Source of the DNA: Lachnospiraceae bacterium
GTDB lineage: Bacteria > Bacillota > Clostridia > Lachnospirales > Lachnospiraceae
Direction of reading: 5' to 3'
DNA: 64,000 nt
Assembly (NCBI GenBank): GCA_017621815.1
Contig: JAGASK010000028.1
Span: forward strand, 28,140 to 92,139
Shown: one piece after another, positions 34,939 through 43,846 of the stretch
How positions within the stretch are numbered: position 1 is the first letter of the stretch
Layout: each line of letters begins with the position of its first letter
Program-made: the position numbers and the translations under genes
Notes under the pieces: generated by a model
What the model saw: the letters and a program-made list of their open reading frames with translations, nothing else
Database searches by the model: none
Told to the model about the DNA's origin: nothing

Positions 34939-36042
34939 ATGAATATAGAGAAATATATTGATGAATACCTGAAAGGGTACCGGAATTATAAAAACTACTG
35001 GAATTATGAAGATGGTACTGTATTGCTCGGGGCGAAGCAGTTGTATGAAGCAACAGGCGATGGTAAGTATTTTGCTTTTATTGAAGAATATTTAAAACAT
35101 TTCATAACGGAAGACGGCACCATTGAACATTATGAAATGGATAAATATAATATTGACAGCATTAACTGCGGTAAAATTCTTTTCTTTATGTTTGATAAGA
35201 CAGGGGAAGAAAAATACCGAAAGGCCATTGAAATGTTGATGAATCAGCTTCGCAGCCAGCCCAGATGTGTATGCGGCAGTTTCTTTCATAAAGGAATTTA
35301 TCCGAATCAGATTTGGCTTGACGGCCTTTATATGGCACTTCCTTTTTATATGGAATATGAAACCAAATATGAGAAGAAGGAAAAATATAACGATATCATC
35401 AATCAATTTTCCAATGCGCAGAAGCTTTTGTATAATAAAGAAAGAGGACTTTATTATCATGCTTATGATGAAGCAAAGGAACAGTTCTGGGCAGATAAGA
35501 AAACAGGATGTTCTCCCAACTTCTGGCTGCGCAGCATGGGCTGGTATCTGATGGCTCTTGTGGATACGATGGACAATATGAGCATTGAAATTTTCGAGCA
35601 ATATAAGAAATTGGAGGGAATTTTTAAGCAGGCACTCTCAGGAATTCTGCAGTATCAGGATGAAGAAAGTAAATTGTTTTATCAGATAGTGGACAGAGGT
35701 GACACTGTAGGAAATTATCTGGAGACATCGGGAAGCGCTATGATTGCTTATTCCATTATGAAAGCCTGCAGAATGGGAATTCTTTTAAGAGAAAAATATG
35801 CCTGTAAGGGTATGGAAATTCTGGAAAGCCTGCTTGATAATAAGCTGACGGAAAGCGATGGAAAGCTTCACCTTACGGGAATTTGCCAGATGGCGGGGCT
35901 TGGACCTGAGACCAAACCGGACAGAGATGGCAGTGTAGAATATTATCTGTCTGAAAAAGTGGTAAATGATGACCCTAAGGGGGCAGGACCTTTGATGATG
36001 GCCTATGGACAGTATTTGCAGCTTAAAAAGGAAATGGAATAA
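34939..36042 (+). CDS. Unsaturated rhamnogalacturonyl hydrolase (GH105/GH88 type)
   Basis: A 367-residue alpha/alpha-barrel enzyme, the normal GH105 size. Motifs include WNYEDGTVLLGAKQLYEATG at the N terminus and QIWLDGLYMALPFYMEYE, which holds the conserved Asp, with ETSGSAMIAYSI further on and a C-terminal PKGAGPLMMAYGQYLQL. GH105 enzymes release the delta-4,5-unsaturated uronic acid left by pectate or rhamnogalacturonan lyases. It has no signal peptide, so it acts on imported lyase products. No lyase gene is in this window, so one must be elsewhere or supplied by other organisms. It starts 8 nt after uxaA (GGGGGAG site), clearly in one operon. Confidence 0.92.
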   Translation: MNIEKYIDEYLKGYRNYKNYWNYEDGTVLLGAKQLYEATGDGKYFAFIEEYLKHFITEDGTIEHYEMDKYNIDSINCGKILFFMFDKTGEEKYRKAIEMLMNQLRSQPRCVCGSFFHKGIYPNQIWLDGLYMALPFYMEYETKYEKKEKYNDIINQFSNAQKLLYNKERGLYYHAYDEAKEQFWADKKTGCSPNFWLRSMGWYLMALVDTMDNMSIEIFEQYKKLEGIFKQALSGILQYQDEESKLFYQIVDRGDTVGNYLETSGSAMIAYSIMKACRMGILLREKYACKGMEILESLLDNKLTESDGKLHLTGICQMAGLGPETKPDRDGSVEYYLSEKVVNDDPKGAGPLMMAYGQYLQLKKEME

Positions 36043-36060
36043 AAATAGTTTTCTTGTTTT

Positions 36061-36087
36061 CATTAGAGGGTTTTAAACCCTCTAATG
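36061..36087 (+). terminator. Stem-loop between GH105 and GH28 genes
   Basis: CATTAGAGGGTTT (36061-36073) and AAACCCTCTAATG (36075-36087) form a perfect palindrome, followed by TTGTATT. It is a plausible weak terminator or mRNA-processing hairpin inside the operon. Confidence 0.6.
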
Positions 36088-36144
36088 TTGTATTAAGGTG
36101 AATGATAAATGTTTCACAACCTGAAGAGTGGAGGAAATTGGGAT

Positions 36145-37701
36145 ATGGATTTGAAACTGATTATGAAATCAGCAAGAAGTGCAGTTATTGAAATTGCTGA
36201 CGGGGGAACTTATTATACGAAAGAAAAGTACCGTGTTCTTGTGAATGACGAATATGTAAAAGATGCAGAAACGGTTATTACTTCTGTTTTTAATTTAAAA
36301 CCCGAAACGAAATATGAAATAAGTCTTATAAAGGAAGATGGTACACAGGCCGGTAAAATTAAATTTACCACAGAATATGAATTTGTAACTTTAAATGTCA
36401 GGGATTTTGGTGCAAAGGGCGACGGAAAGCAGGATGATACCAAGTTCATTCAGGCAGCGATTCTGTCCTGCCCGAAAGACAGCAGGGTACTTATTCCCAA
36501 GGGAACTTATAAAATTACAAGTTTGTTTTTAAAAAGCAACATAAATTTGGAAATTGTTAAAGGGGCAGAGCTTAAGGCTGATACAGAAAGATTTGCTTAT
36601 CCCAGATTTCCGGGGCTTATAGAAAGCTATGATGAGACAGATGAATATAATTTAGGCACATGGGAAGGAAATCCTCTTCCCTGTTTTGCGGGAATTATTA
36701 CGGGAATTGATGTAAAGAATGTTTTAATCTATGGAGAAGGCACCATTAACGGCAATGCTTCAAGAGAAAACTGGTGGAACAATCCCAAGGTAATGGTAGG
36801 CGCTTTCAGACCCAGAATGTTCTTTATCAATCATTGTGAAAAAATTACCCTGCTGGGTGTCAAATTCTGTAACAGCCCTTCCTGGACGCTGCATCCTTAT
36901 TTTAGTAATGAATTGAAATTTTATAATGTGGTTGTGGAAAATCCAAGCGACTCACCTAATACGGACGGTCTTGATCCGGAATCCTGCAAGGATGTTGAAA
37001 TTGCAGGTGTGCGTTTCTCCCTGGGAGATGATTGTATAGCTGTAAAGTCAGGCAAGATTTATATGGGTAAGAAGCATAAAATACCTTCTGAAAATATTCA
37101 TATCAGACAGTGTCTTATGGAAAACGGTCACGGAGCAGTTACCATTGGAAGTGAAATGGCCGGAGGCGTGAAAAATCTGACAGTTGAGGAATGCCTGTTC
37201 CGGCATACTGACAGGGGCCTTAGAATTAAGACAAGGCGCGGACGGGGCGAAGATGCTGTTCTTGATAAGATTACTTTTAAAAATATAGATATGGATCATG
37301 TAATGACGCCTTTTGTAGTGAACAGTTTTTATTTCTGCGACCCTGACGGTAGGACGGAATATGTGCAGAGCAGAGGGTGGATGCCGGTGGATGACAGGAC
37401 TCCTTATATTAAGCGGCTTGATTTTGAGGATATTCATGCTTCCAACTGTCATGTGGCTGCAGCTTTCTTCGACGGACTTCCGGAGCAGAAAATTGAAGAA
37501 ATTATTATGAAAAATATTTCTGTATCCTATGCTGAAAATCCTAAGTGTGATGTGCCTGCCATGTCAGCAGGGGTGGAGCCTTGCAGTTTAAAGGGAATAT
37601 TTGCAAATAATGTAAAAAAATTAGTTCTTAAGAACGTTGATATTACAGGACAGAAAGGAGAAGCTATTGTTTTAAGCGGTGTAGATGAACTGGAACAATA
37701 G
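36145..37701 (+). CDS. Polygalacturonase, glycoside hydrolase family 28
   Basis: A 518-residue enzyme. Residues ~1-82 form a fibronectin-type-III-like domain ending FTTEYEFV; the rest is a right-handed beta-helix with all GH28 signatures: NTDGLDPESC (first Asp), LGDDCIAVKSG (Asp pair), GHGAVTIGSEM (His) and RIKTRRGRG. It hydrolyses alpha-1,4 galacturonosyl links, probably as an exo-acting or oligogalacturonide enzyme given the absence of a signal peptide and hence its cytoplasmic location. Start 36145 is preferred for the GGAGG upstream; an ATG at 36109 with AAGGTG is possible and would add 12 residues. It is followed 12 nt later by the isomerase-like gene. Confidence 0.93.
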   Translation: MDLKLIMKSARSAVIEIADGGTYYTKEKYRVLVNDEYVKDAETVITSVFNLKPETKYEISLIKEDGTQAGKIKFTTEYEFVTLNVRDFGAKGDGKQDDTKFIQAAILSCPKDSRVLIPKGTYKITSLFLKSNINLEIVKGAELKADTERFAYPRFPGLIESYDETDEYNLGTWEGNPLPCFAGIITGIDVKNVLIYGEGTINGNASRENWWNNPKVMVGAFRPRMFFINHCEKITLLGVKFCNSPSWTLHPYFSNELKFYNVVVENPSDSPNTDGLDPESCKDVEIAGVRFSLGDDCIAVKSGKIYMGKKHKIPSENIHIRQCLMENGHGAVTIGSEMAGGVKNLTVEECLFRHTDRGLRIKTRRGRGEDAVLDKITFKNIDMDHVMTPFVVNSFYFCDPDGRTEYVQSRGWMPVDDRTPYIKRLDFEDIHASNCHVAAAFFDGLPEQKIEEIIMKNISVSYAENPKCDVPAMSAGVEPCSLKGIFANNVKKLVLKNVDITGQKGEAIVLSGVDELEQ

Positions 37702-37713
37702 CATGATGACAAG

Positions 37714-38550
37714 ATGCAGCTTGGAATACGTTTACATGATACAAAAAATCTGCCTCTGCCTGAGAGGCTTGATGAGGTGAATAAGCAGGGATTTTCCTGT
37801 GTACATCTCGCTTTATCCAAAGTAATAAAAGAAAATTCAGTGGCACCGGAGGCTTTGACACCCGGTTATGCCATGTATTTGAAAAGACTGTTCTGGGATA
37901 AAAAGCTGGATATTGCCGTTCTTGGCTGTTATTTGAATCTGGCGAATCCCAATCCCGAAAAATTAAAGGAAACGGTGGAAAAATACAAGGCACATATCCG
38001 TTTTGCGGCTCTTCTGGGCTGCGGCGTAGTGGGAACCGAAACAGGCGCGCCCAACGAAGAGTATAAGCATGAGCCTGCCTGCCACAGTGAAGAAGCCCTG
38101 GAACTGTTTATTAAAAATCTGCGTCCTGTTGTGGAATATGCGGAAGAAATGGGAGTAATATTTGCTATCGAGCCGGTATGGAAGCATATTGTATGCAATC
38201 CTGAGAGGGCAAGAAGAGTTCTTGATGAAATAAATTCTCCTAATCTTCAGATTATTCTGGACCCGGTCAATCTGCTCGATATCAGTAATTACGAACAGCA
38301 GGTGGAAATTGTAGAAGAGGCTGTTGATTTACTTGGTAAGGATGTGGCTGTGGTACATATTAAGGATTATGTTGTTAAGAATGGGGATATTGATTCTGTA
38401 GCGGCAGGCTGCGGCAAAATGGATTATACGGCTCTCATGAAATTTATTAAGGAGAGAAAACCGTATATCCATGCCACACTGGAAAATACCATACCGGAAA
38501 ATGCGGTGCAGGCAAGAGAACATATGCAAAAGCTTTGGGAAGAAGCTTAA
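37714..38550 (+). CDS. Sugar phosphate isomerase/epimerase-like TIM barrel
   Basis: A 278-residue xylose-isomerase-like TIM barrel. It opens LGIRLHDTKNLPLPERLDEV and has metal-ligand-type residues in AIEPVWKHIV, IILDPVNLLDISNY, VVHIKDYVV and ATLENT. Members isomerise or epimerise sugars, or cleave myo-inosose-type substrates; no specific reaction can be assigned. It starts 12 nt after the GH28 stop with a poor ribosome binding site, so translational coupling is likely. Its stop codon overlaps that of the convergent pectin methylesterase gene: the palindrome TTAA at 38547-38550 supplies both. A role in processing a pectin-derived sugar is inferred. Confidence 0.8.
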   Translation: MQLGIRLHDTKNLPLPERLDEVNKQGFSCVHLALSKVIKENSVAPEALTPGYAMYLKRLFWDKKLDIAVLGCYLNLANPNPEKLKETVEKYKAHIRFAALLGCGVVGTETGAPNEEYKHEPACHSEEALELFIKNLRPVVEYAEEMGVIFAIEPVWKHIVCNPERARRVLDEINSPNLQIILDPVNLLDISNYEQQVEIVEEAVDLLGKDVAVVHIKDYVVKNGDIDSVAAGCGKMDYTALMKFIKERKPYIHATLENTIPENAVQAREHMQKLWEEA

Positions 38551-39551
38551 GGATTCCAGTTATCCCCGCCTGATAAAACAGCTTCTTTTGTGTAGGCTGA
38601 CGATTCTGCAGCTGTCAGCTGTTTGACGAAGGAAGCGCGTTTACCAGGAGAAGCGCCCGGACCGGTGCTGTTATATTCAGCATACAGAATGGTTTCATGT
38701 GCTTCCGGTTTATTCCAGTCATGGAAGCCTTCTTCCCTGATATGGGCTCCTAACCTGCAGTTAATGAGAACCGTTTTTGCAAAATTACGCCAGGGTCTTC
38801 CGAGGTAAACGCTTTTGTCCGGACAGGTGCCGGTAAAGCTGCACTCATGAAATACATAACCGTAAGGATAGCCTTCGGGAGTGGAAGAAGCGGTTGCATA
38901 GCCATAAACGGGAGGATTGCCGTTTTTATCAGGAGAAAGCTTTTCGGAATAAACAGACGCAATTTCACAGTTTTCAAAATAAGCGGTGGCGCTTCCGAAA
39001 ATGAAGTCAATGTCCCCGCAGATATAGCAGTTTTTATAATATTGTCTTCCCACGATTCTTTCATCAAACTCCTTAGGACCGGTAAAACCGCCGGGAGATA
39101 AGGCTGTAGGGGGAAGCGGACCTGTAAACAAAGTATCCTGATAGCTTTCCAGTCTGCAGTCCTTTACAAGAATTCTGTCACCGTCTGCGTACAGGGCAAG
39201 AGCCTGTCCTGCCTGGGAGCGGGGGAAGGATTCGTTGCGGATGGTGAGATTGGACAGTGTAATGTCATGGCTGTTTAAAAACAGAGTATAAGAACGGAAG
39301 GTTCCCCGTTTAGAACCGTCCGGCATCAGCTGGGTAGCGCAGTCGTCATAAGAAATGACAGTGTTTTTTGCATCTTCGCCTGCAAGCGTAACATACGGAT
39401 GGGAAATCTCCAGCTTTTCATGATAGATGCCGGGTTTAATCAAAATGGTAACAGGCTCTGAATTATTTTCGGGAATCCGGGAAAGGGCATTCAGGATTGT
39501 TTTAAAGCAATTTTCGGAATCCGGGGTTTTTGATACGGTAAAATTCAGCAT
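38547..39551 (-). CDS. Pectin methylesterase (CE8)
   Basis: A 334-residue right-handed beta-helix esterase. Signatures are QALALYADGDRILVKDCRLE and SYQDTLFTG (oxyanion Gln and catalytic Asp region), CGDIDFIFGSATAYFENCEI (nucleophile Asp) and YLGRPWRNFAKTV (Arg/Trp). It de-esterifies methyl galacturonate residues, releasing methanol. There is no signal peptide, which is unusual for a pectinesterase and implies cytoplasmic action on imported methylated oligogalacturonides. It is on the opposite strand to its neighbours and overlaps the TIM-barrel gene by 4 nt at the stop codons. A short GGGCAG/CTGCCC hairpin lies just upstream of its start (39569-39585). Confidence 0.94.
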   Translation of the reverse strand: MLNFTVSKTPDSENCFKTILNALSRIPENNSEPVTILIKPGIYHEKLEISHPYVTLAGEDAKNTVISYDDCATQLMPDGSKRGTFRSYTLFLNSHDITLSNLTIRNESFPRSQAGQALALYADGDRILVKDCRLESYQDTLFTGPLPPTALSPGGFTGPKEFDERIVGRQYYKNCYICGDIDFIFGSATAYFENCEIASVYSEKLSPDKNGNPPVYGYATASSTPEGYPYGYVFHECSFTGTCPDKSVYLGRPWRNFAKTVLINCRLGAHIREEGFHDWNKPEAHETILYAEYNSTGPGASPGKRASFVKQLTAAESSAYTKEAVLSGGDNWNP

Positions 39552-39659
39552 GAAGAATCCTTTCTATAGGGCAGATTAGCTGCCCATATAAATATATTTT
39601 TAATTATTTACTTAATCATAACATAGTAACAAGAAAAAAAACAGAAGGAGAGGGAAGGT

Positions 39660-41510
39660 ATGAGCAGATTAAAAATCAGTACTCCCAACAAAGCGCAGCT
39701 GACAGTAGAGCGGCTATATAAGGATTTGGAGCGGCATATTATTGCCAGCCCTCCGGGACTTTGCCCTATTGATCTGCAGCTGTCTTTTTTAAAGACCTGT
39801 CATGCACAGACCTGCGGTAAATGTGTACCCTGCCGTGTAGGACTTTCACAGCTGGCACATTTGATGGAGGATGTGCTTGAAAACAGAGCAGATTTAAATA
39901 CTCTGGAAATGATTGAAACAACAGCAAACAATATTACGGACTCTGCGGACTGCGCTATCGGATATGAAGCGGCGCACATGGTATTGGCGGGTCTTGAAGG
40001 CTTCAGGGAGGATTACTTGTATCATATTGAACATGGAAAATGTTCCTGCTCTATTACCCAGCCGGTTCCCTGTGTGGCTCTTTGCCCTGCCGGCGTGGAT
40101 ATTCCGGGATACATTGCATTAGTAGGGGAAGAAAGATATGCGGATGCTGTCCGGCTGATTCGTAAGGATAATCCTTTCCCCACAGCCTGTGCGCTTATCT
40201 GTGAGCATCCCTGTGAGGCAAGGTGCCGCAGAAGCATGATTGACAGCCCTATTAATATCAGGGGACTTAAGAGAATGGCGGTTGACAATGCCAGGGCAAA
40301 TACCGTTCCTGTTCCTGAAAAAGCGGCAAGTACCGGAAAGAAAGTTGCAATCGTGGGAGGAGGCCCCGGCGGTCTTTCGGCAGCGTACTATCTGGAGCTT
40401 ATGGGGCATCATGCAGTTGTATTTGAAGAAAAAAGCAAACTGGGCGGTATGCTGCGCTATGGCATTCCCAATTATCGTTTCCCCAGGGAAAGACTGGATG
40501 AGGATATTGAGGCAATTCTTTCTACAGGGGTAGAAGTTCATACAGGCGTTACCGTAGGAAATGATAAGGATGATGTCTCACTTGAAAAGCTGAGAGAGGA
40601 ATTTGATGCGGTTTATATTGCAATCGGCGCCCATACGGATAAGAAAATCGGTATAGAAGGGGAAGAGTCAAAAGGTGTGATTTCGGCAGTGGAAATGCTT
40701 CGGGGGATTGGCGATGACAATCCGCCTGATTTTAAAGGCAAGAGGGTTATTGTGGTCGGCGGCGGAAATGTTGCCATGGACTGTACCCGTTCCGCAATCA
40801 GGCTGGGAGCGGAATCTGTAGGAATTGCATACAGAAGAAGACAGGAAGATATGACAGCCCTTCCTGAAGAAGTGGAAGGGGCTATTGCAGAAGGTGCAGA
40901 GCTTTACAGTTTAAAAGCACCTCATAAAATAGAAGCGGATGAAAACGGAAATGTAACTGCTATCTGGGTAGAGCCTCAGATTATCGGACCTATCGATGCA
41001 TGGGGCAGGGCAAGGCCCGTGAAAGCGGATGTTGAACTTCTTCGTATCCCCTGCGATATCGTAGTAGTGGCTATTGGACAGGGTATTGAATCCAGACATT
41101 TTGAGGAATCCGGTGTGCCTGTTAAAAGAGGAACTCTTGATTCTTCCAGTGAAAGCGGAATCAGGGATATTCCCGGCGTATTTGCAGGCGGTGACTGTGT
41201 AACAGGGCCGGCTACCGTAATCAGGGCAATTGCAGCGGGAAAGGTTGCTGCTGCCAATATTGATGAATATCTGGGTTATAGGCATTTGATTTCCTGTGAT
41301 GTGGAAATTCCTCAGGTGACTTATGAGGACAAGACTCCCTGCGGAAGAATTAATTTAAGCGAAAGAGAATCAGGTAAGAGAAAGAACGATTTTGATGCAA
41401 TTGAATGTTCCATGACGAAGCAGGAAGCATGTCAGGAAGCAGGCAGGTGTCTGCGCTGCGACCATTTCGGATATGGTAACTTAAAAGGAGGCAGAGCTGC
41501 GATATGGTAA
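39660..41510 (+). CDS. FAD/NAD(P) oxidoreductase with NuoF-type 4Fe-4S domain (hydrogenase partner)
   Basis: A 616-residue fusion. Residues ~45-125 resemble only the C-terminal iron-sulfur part of NuoF (CGKCVPCRVGLSQL and a distal Cys); the FMN/NADH-binding part is missing. Residues ~130-215 are a glutamate-synthase-beta-type 4Fe-4S domain (CVALCPAGVDIPGY, CALICEHPCEARCRRS). Residues ~225-560 bind FAD (VAIVGGGPGGLSAAYYLELM) and NAD(P) (VIVVGGGNVAMDCTRSAIRL), followed by AGGDCVTGPATVIRAIAAGK. It should pass electrons between NAD(P)H and the hydrogenase encoded next, whose start it overlaps by 7 nt. Which cofactor (NADH or NADPH) it uses is not decided by the visible sequence. Confidence 0.85.
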   Translation: MSRLKISTPNKAQLTVERLYKDLERHIIASPPGLCPIDLQLSFLKTCHAQTCGKCVPCRVGLSQLAHLMEDVLENRADLNTLEMIETTANNITDSADCAIGYEAAHMVLAGLEGFREDYLYHIEHGKCSCSITQPVPCVALCPAGVDIPGYIALVGEERYADAVRLIRKDNPFPTACALICEHPCEARCRRSMIDSPINIRGLKRMAVDNARANTVPVPEKAASTGKKVAIVGGGPGGLSAAYYLELMGHHAVVFEEKSKLGGMLRYGIPNYRFPRERLDEDIEAILSTGVEVHTGVTVGNDKDDVSLEKLREEFDAVYIAIGAHTDKKIGIEGEESKGVISAVEMLRGIGDDNPPDFKGKRVIVVGGGNVAMDCTRSAIRLGAESVGIAYRRRQEDMTALPEEVEGAIAEGAELYSLKAPHKIEADENGNVTAIWVEPQIIGPIDAWGRARPVKADVELLRIPCDIVVVAIGQGIESRHFEESGVPVKRGTLDSSSESGIRDIPGVFAGGDCVTGPATVIRAIAAGKVAAANIDEYLGYRHLISCDVEIPQVTYEDKTPCGRINLSERESGKRKNDFDAIECSMTKQEACQEAGRCLRCDHFGYGNLKGGRAAIW

Positions 41511-43219
41511 ATTTAACAATAGACGGAAGAGAAGTTTGTGTGCCGGAAGGCACAACCATTATGAAAGCTGCAGCTTCTGTAGGCATTATGATTCCTCATC
41601 TTTGCTATTTGGAAGGAATCAATGAAATCGGCGCCTGTAAAGTTTGTGTTGTGGAAATGCAGGGAAAGGTAAAGCTGATTACCTCCTGCAACAATCCGGT
41701 AGAAGAAGGCATGGTGCTTTTTACCAATTCCCCCAAGGTCCGCAGCGTAAGAAGAACGAATGTGGAACTGATTTTATCCCAGCATGACTGTAATTGCGCG
41801 ACCTGCGTGCGAAGCGGCAACTGCAATCTTCAGAAAATATCCAATGACCTTGGAATTGTTGATATTCCCTATGAAAAGGACATTCCTTTTGTTTCCTGGG
41901 ATAAGGATTTTCCTTTTATCAGGGACGCCGGCAAATGCATTAAATGCATGCGCTGTGTACAGGTTTGTGATAAGATTCAGGATTTACATATTTGGGATGT
42001 GCAGAATACCGGTTCCAGGACAACCGTGGATGTGGCGCAGAACAGATGTATTTCCGAATCAGACTGCAGTACCTGCGGACAGTGTGTGACCCATTGTCCT
42101 ACCGGTGCCCTTCGTGAAAGAAATGATGTGCCGGAAGTATTTAAGGTTTTAGCTGATCCTGAAAAAATTACGGTGGTGCAGGTTGCTCCCGCAGTAAGAA
42201 CCGCCTGGGCTGAAAACATGGATATACCGAAAGAAATGGCAACGGAAGGAAGACTGGCAGCTGCTTTGAAACAGGTTGGTTTTGACTATGTATTTGATAC
42301 ATGCTTTTCTGCGGACCTGACAATTATGGAGGAAGGTAACGAGCTTCTGCAAAGACTTTCGGATATTAAAGAATCGGGACTTCCCATGTTTACCTCCTGT
42401 TGTCCGGGCTGGGTGAAATTTATGAAATCGCAGTATCCTGAATATGCCGGACGTCTGTCTAGCGCCAAGTCACCCCAGCAGATGTTCGGAGCTGTAACAA
42501 AGACATATTTTGCAGAGCAAATCGGTGTTTCTCCCGATAAAATATGCTGTATCTCCATTATGCCGTGTATTGCAAAGAAAGGAGAAGCAGCATGGGAGGG
42601 TATGGATGTAACAGGAACCGGTCCCGATGTGGATATTGTTCTGACTACAAGAGAAATGGTAAGGCTGTTTAAGGCTGAACATATTATGCCAAAGCTTCTG
42701 AAGGAGGAGAAATTTGATTCTCCTCTTGGTGAAAATACCGGCGCCGGTGTTATTTTCGGTGCAACCGGCGGCGTTATGGAAGCAGCCCTTCGTACTGCCG
42801 TTTCTATTATTGAAGGCGGCAACTCCAATCCCGAAAAATTCAATGATGTGCGGGGAGAAGACGGAAGAAGAGAGGTAACCTATCATGTTAATGGTGTTCC
42901 TTTAAGAACCTGTACGGTAAGCGGGCTCGGAAATGCCAGAAAGATGATGGAGGATGTGATAAGCGGCAAATCCACTTATGATTTTGTTGAGGTGATGGCC
43001 TGCCCCGGCGGATGCGTGGGAGGCGGCGGACAGCCCATTTTAGACGGGGTTGAAATGGCTTATGTGAGAGCTCCCAAATTATATGAGCTGGATAAGAGAA
43101 GAGAAATCAGGTTTTCTCATGAAAATCCTGAAATTAAGAAACTTTATGAGGATTATCTGGAGAAGCCCTTGTCTGAAAAGGCACATCATCTGCTGCATTA
43201 TGAACATGCAGTGAAATAG
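41504..43219 (+). CDS. [FeFe] hydrogenase catalytic subunit, NADH-linked type
   Basis: A 571-residue enzyme, all cofactor sites present. The N-terminal [2Fe-2S] plant-type domain has Cys in PHLCYLEGINEIGACKVC and TSCN; a His-Cys3 cluster follows (HDCNCATCVRSGNC), then two [4Fe-4S] clusters (CIKCMRCVQVCDK and CSTCGQCVTHCP). The H-cluster motifs are FTSCCPGWVKF, MPCIAKKGEA and MACPGGCVGGGGQP. It makes or oxidises H2, coupled to the flavoprotein encoded upstream. No maturases HydEFG are in the window. Its TAG stop (43217-43219) lies inside a copy of the dispersed element (AATAGAAAG), so the element defines the C terminus. Confidence 0.95.
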   Translation: MVNLTIDGREVCVPEGTTIMKAAASVGIMIPHLCYLEGINEIGACKVCVVEMQGKVKLITSCNNPVEEGMVLFTNSPKVRSVRRTNVELILSQHDCNCATCVRSGNCNLQKISNDLGIVDIPYEKDIPFVSWDKDFPFIRDAGKCIKCMRCVQVCDKIQDLHIWDVQNTGSRTTVDVAQNRCISESDCSTCGQCVTHCPTGALRERNDVPEVFKVLADPEKITVVQVAPAVRTAWAENMDIPKEMATEGRLAAALKQVGFDYVFDTCFSADLTIMEEGNELLQRLSDIKESGLPMFTSCCPGWVKFMKSQYPEYAGRLSSAKSPQQMFGAVTKTYFAEQIGVSPDKICCISIMPCIAKKGEAAWEGMDVTGTGPDVDIVLTTREMVRLFKAEHIMPKLLKEEKFDSPLGENTGAGVIFGATGGVMEAALRTAVSIIEGGNSNPEKFNDVRGEDGRREVTYHVNGVPLRTCTVSGLGNARKMMEDVISGKSTYDFVEVMACPGGCVGGGGQPILDGVEMAYVRAPKLYELDKRREIRFSHENPEIKKLYEDYLEKPLSEKAHHLLHYEHAVK

Positions 43220-43267
43220 AAAGAGTGATTTCAAGTACGCTTTGCGAACTTTCTATTATCATGAATT
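43215..43267 (+). repeat. Dispersed palindromic element, copy F, overlapping the hydA stop
   Basis: AATAGAAAG (43215-43223) and CTTTCTATT (43249-43257) are inverted repeats, followed by ATCATGAATT. The inner part GTACGCTTTGCGAAC is the complement-like partner of the TTCGCAAAG seen in copies A and B. This copy is about 10 nt longer than the others. Confidence 0.75.
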
Positions 43268-43271
43268 AGGG

Positions 43272-43315
43272 CAGCGGCTGAAAGAACATTTTTGTTCTTT
43301 GCAGCCGCTGTTTCT
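43272..43315 (+). terminator. Intrinsic terminator after hydA
   Basis: CAGCGGCTGAAAGAACA (43272-43288) pairs with TGTTCTTT-G-CAGCCGCTG (43293-43310), a 17-bp stem with a single bulged G, followed by TTTCT. Confidence 0.8.
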
Positions 43316-43744
43316 ATATGGCGGTGACTTTATCAGCCAGGTTAATGTGAAAAACATGAAAATGTGCTTGTCCCATTATTATTTTTGTATTTTTCTTATG
43401 TGTATATGATAAATTATGTGTTTTCCCATTAATTTATTTCATGTGATATCTCATAAATATTATTTTTCCCATTAATTTTTGCTCTGAATAATAATGTGCT
43501 TTTCGATTATAAATGTTATTCCCATGATTTATTGCTTTAAGAAATCATGGGAAAATGAGAAAATAGCTTTGTTCCACTGAAAATTTTGATTTGGCAAAAC
43601 ATACTTTTACAGAACAATGTGAAGATGTGGAAGGCTTAAAATATTTTTAAGTATGATTAGTAAAAAGGGTTCAAAAGAATTGATGGGTTTGTTACAATAA
43701 ATTGTAAGAGAAATCAGGAATCTGAGGAATGGGAGGCAGTCAGG
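43316..43744. other. AT-rich non-coding region with degenerate repeats
   Basis: No convincing gene is seen. Four degenerate copies of TTCCCATTAATTT-like text start near 43370, 43424, 43466 and 43520, each loosely preceded by ATGTG; a complementary ATCATGGGAA follows near 43553. A weak promoter (TTCAAA, 17 nt, TACAAT at 43693-43698) precedes the small cassette at 43745. Confidence 0.4.
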
Positions 43745-43846
43745 ATGGATATCAATGAAGCAAAAAAATTACTTCCTTTGCATTCATGCCGGAATTCGGA
43801 TATTAATAATCCCAAATCTCCAAGCCTGAAGTTGACAGAGAGTTAA
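43745..43846 (+). CDS. Small ORF of 33 residues, unknown
   Basis: ATG at 43745 has an excellent GGGAGG 8 nt upstream. It encodes MDINEAKKLLPLHSCRNSDI and 13 more residues, then stops at 43844-43846, where TAATG overlaps the next start. It is not recognised. It could be a leader peptide or the 5' fragment of a decayed longer gene. Confidence 0.4.
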   Translation: MDINEAKKLLPLHSCRNSDINNPKSPSLKLTES

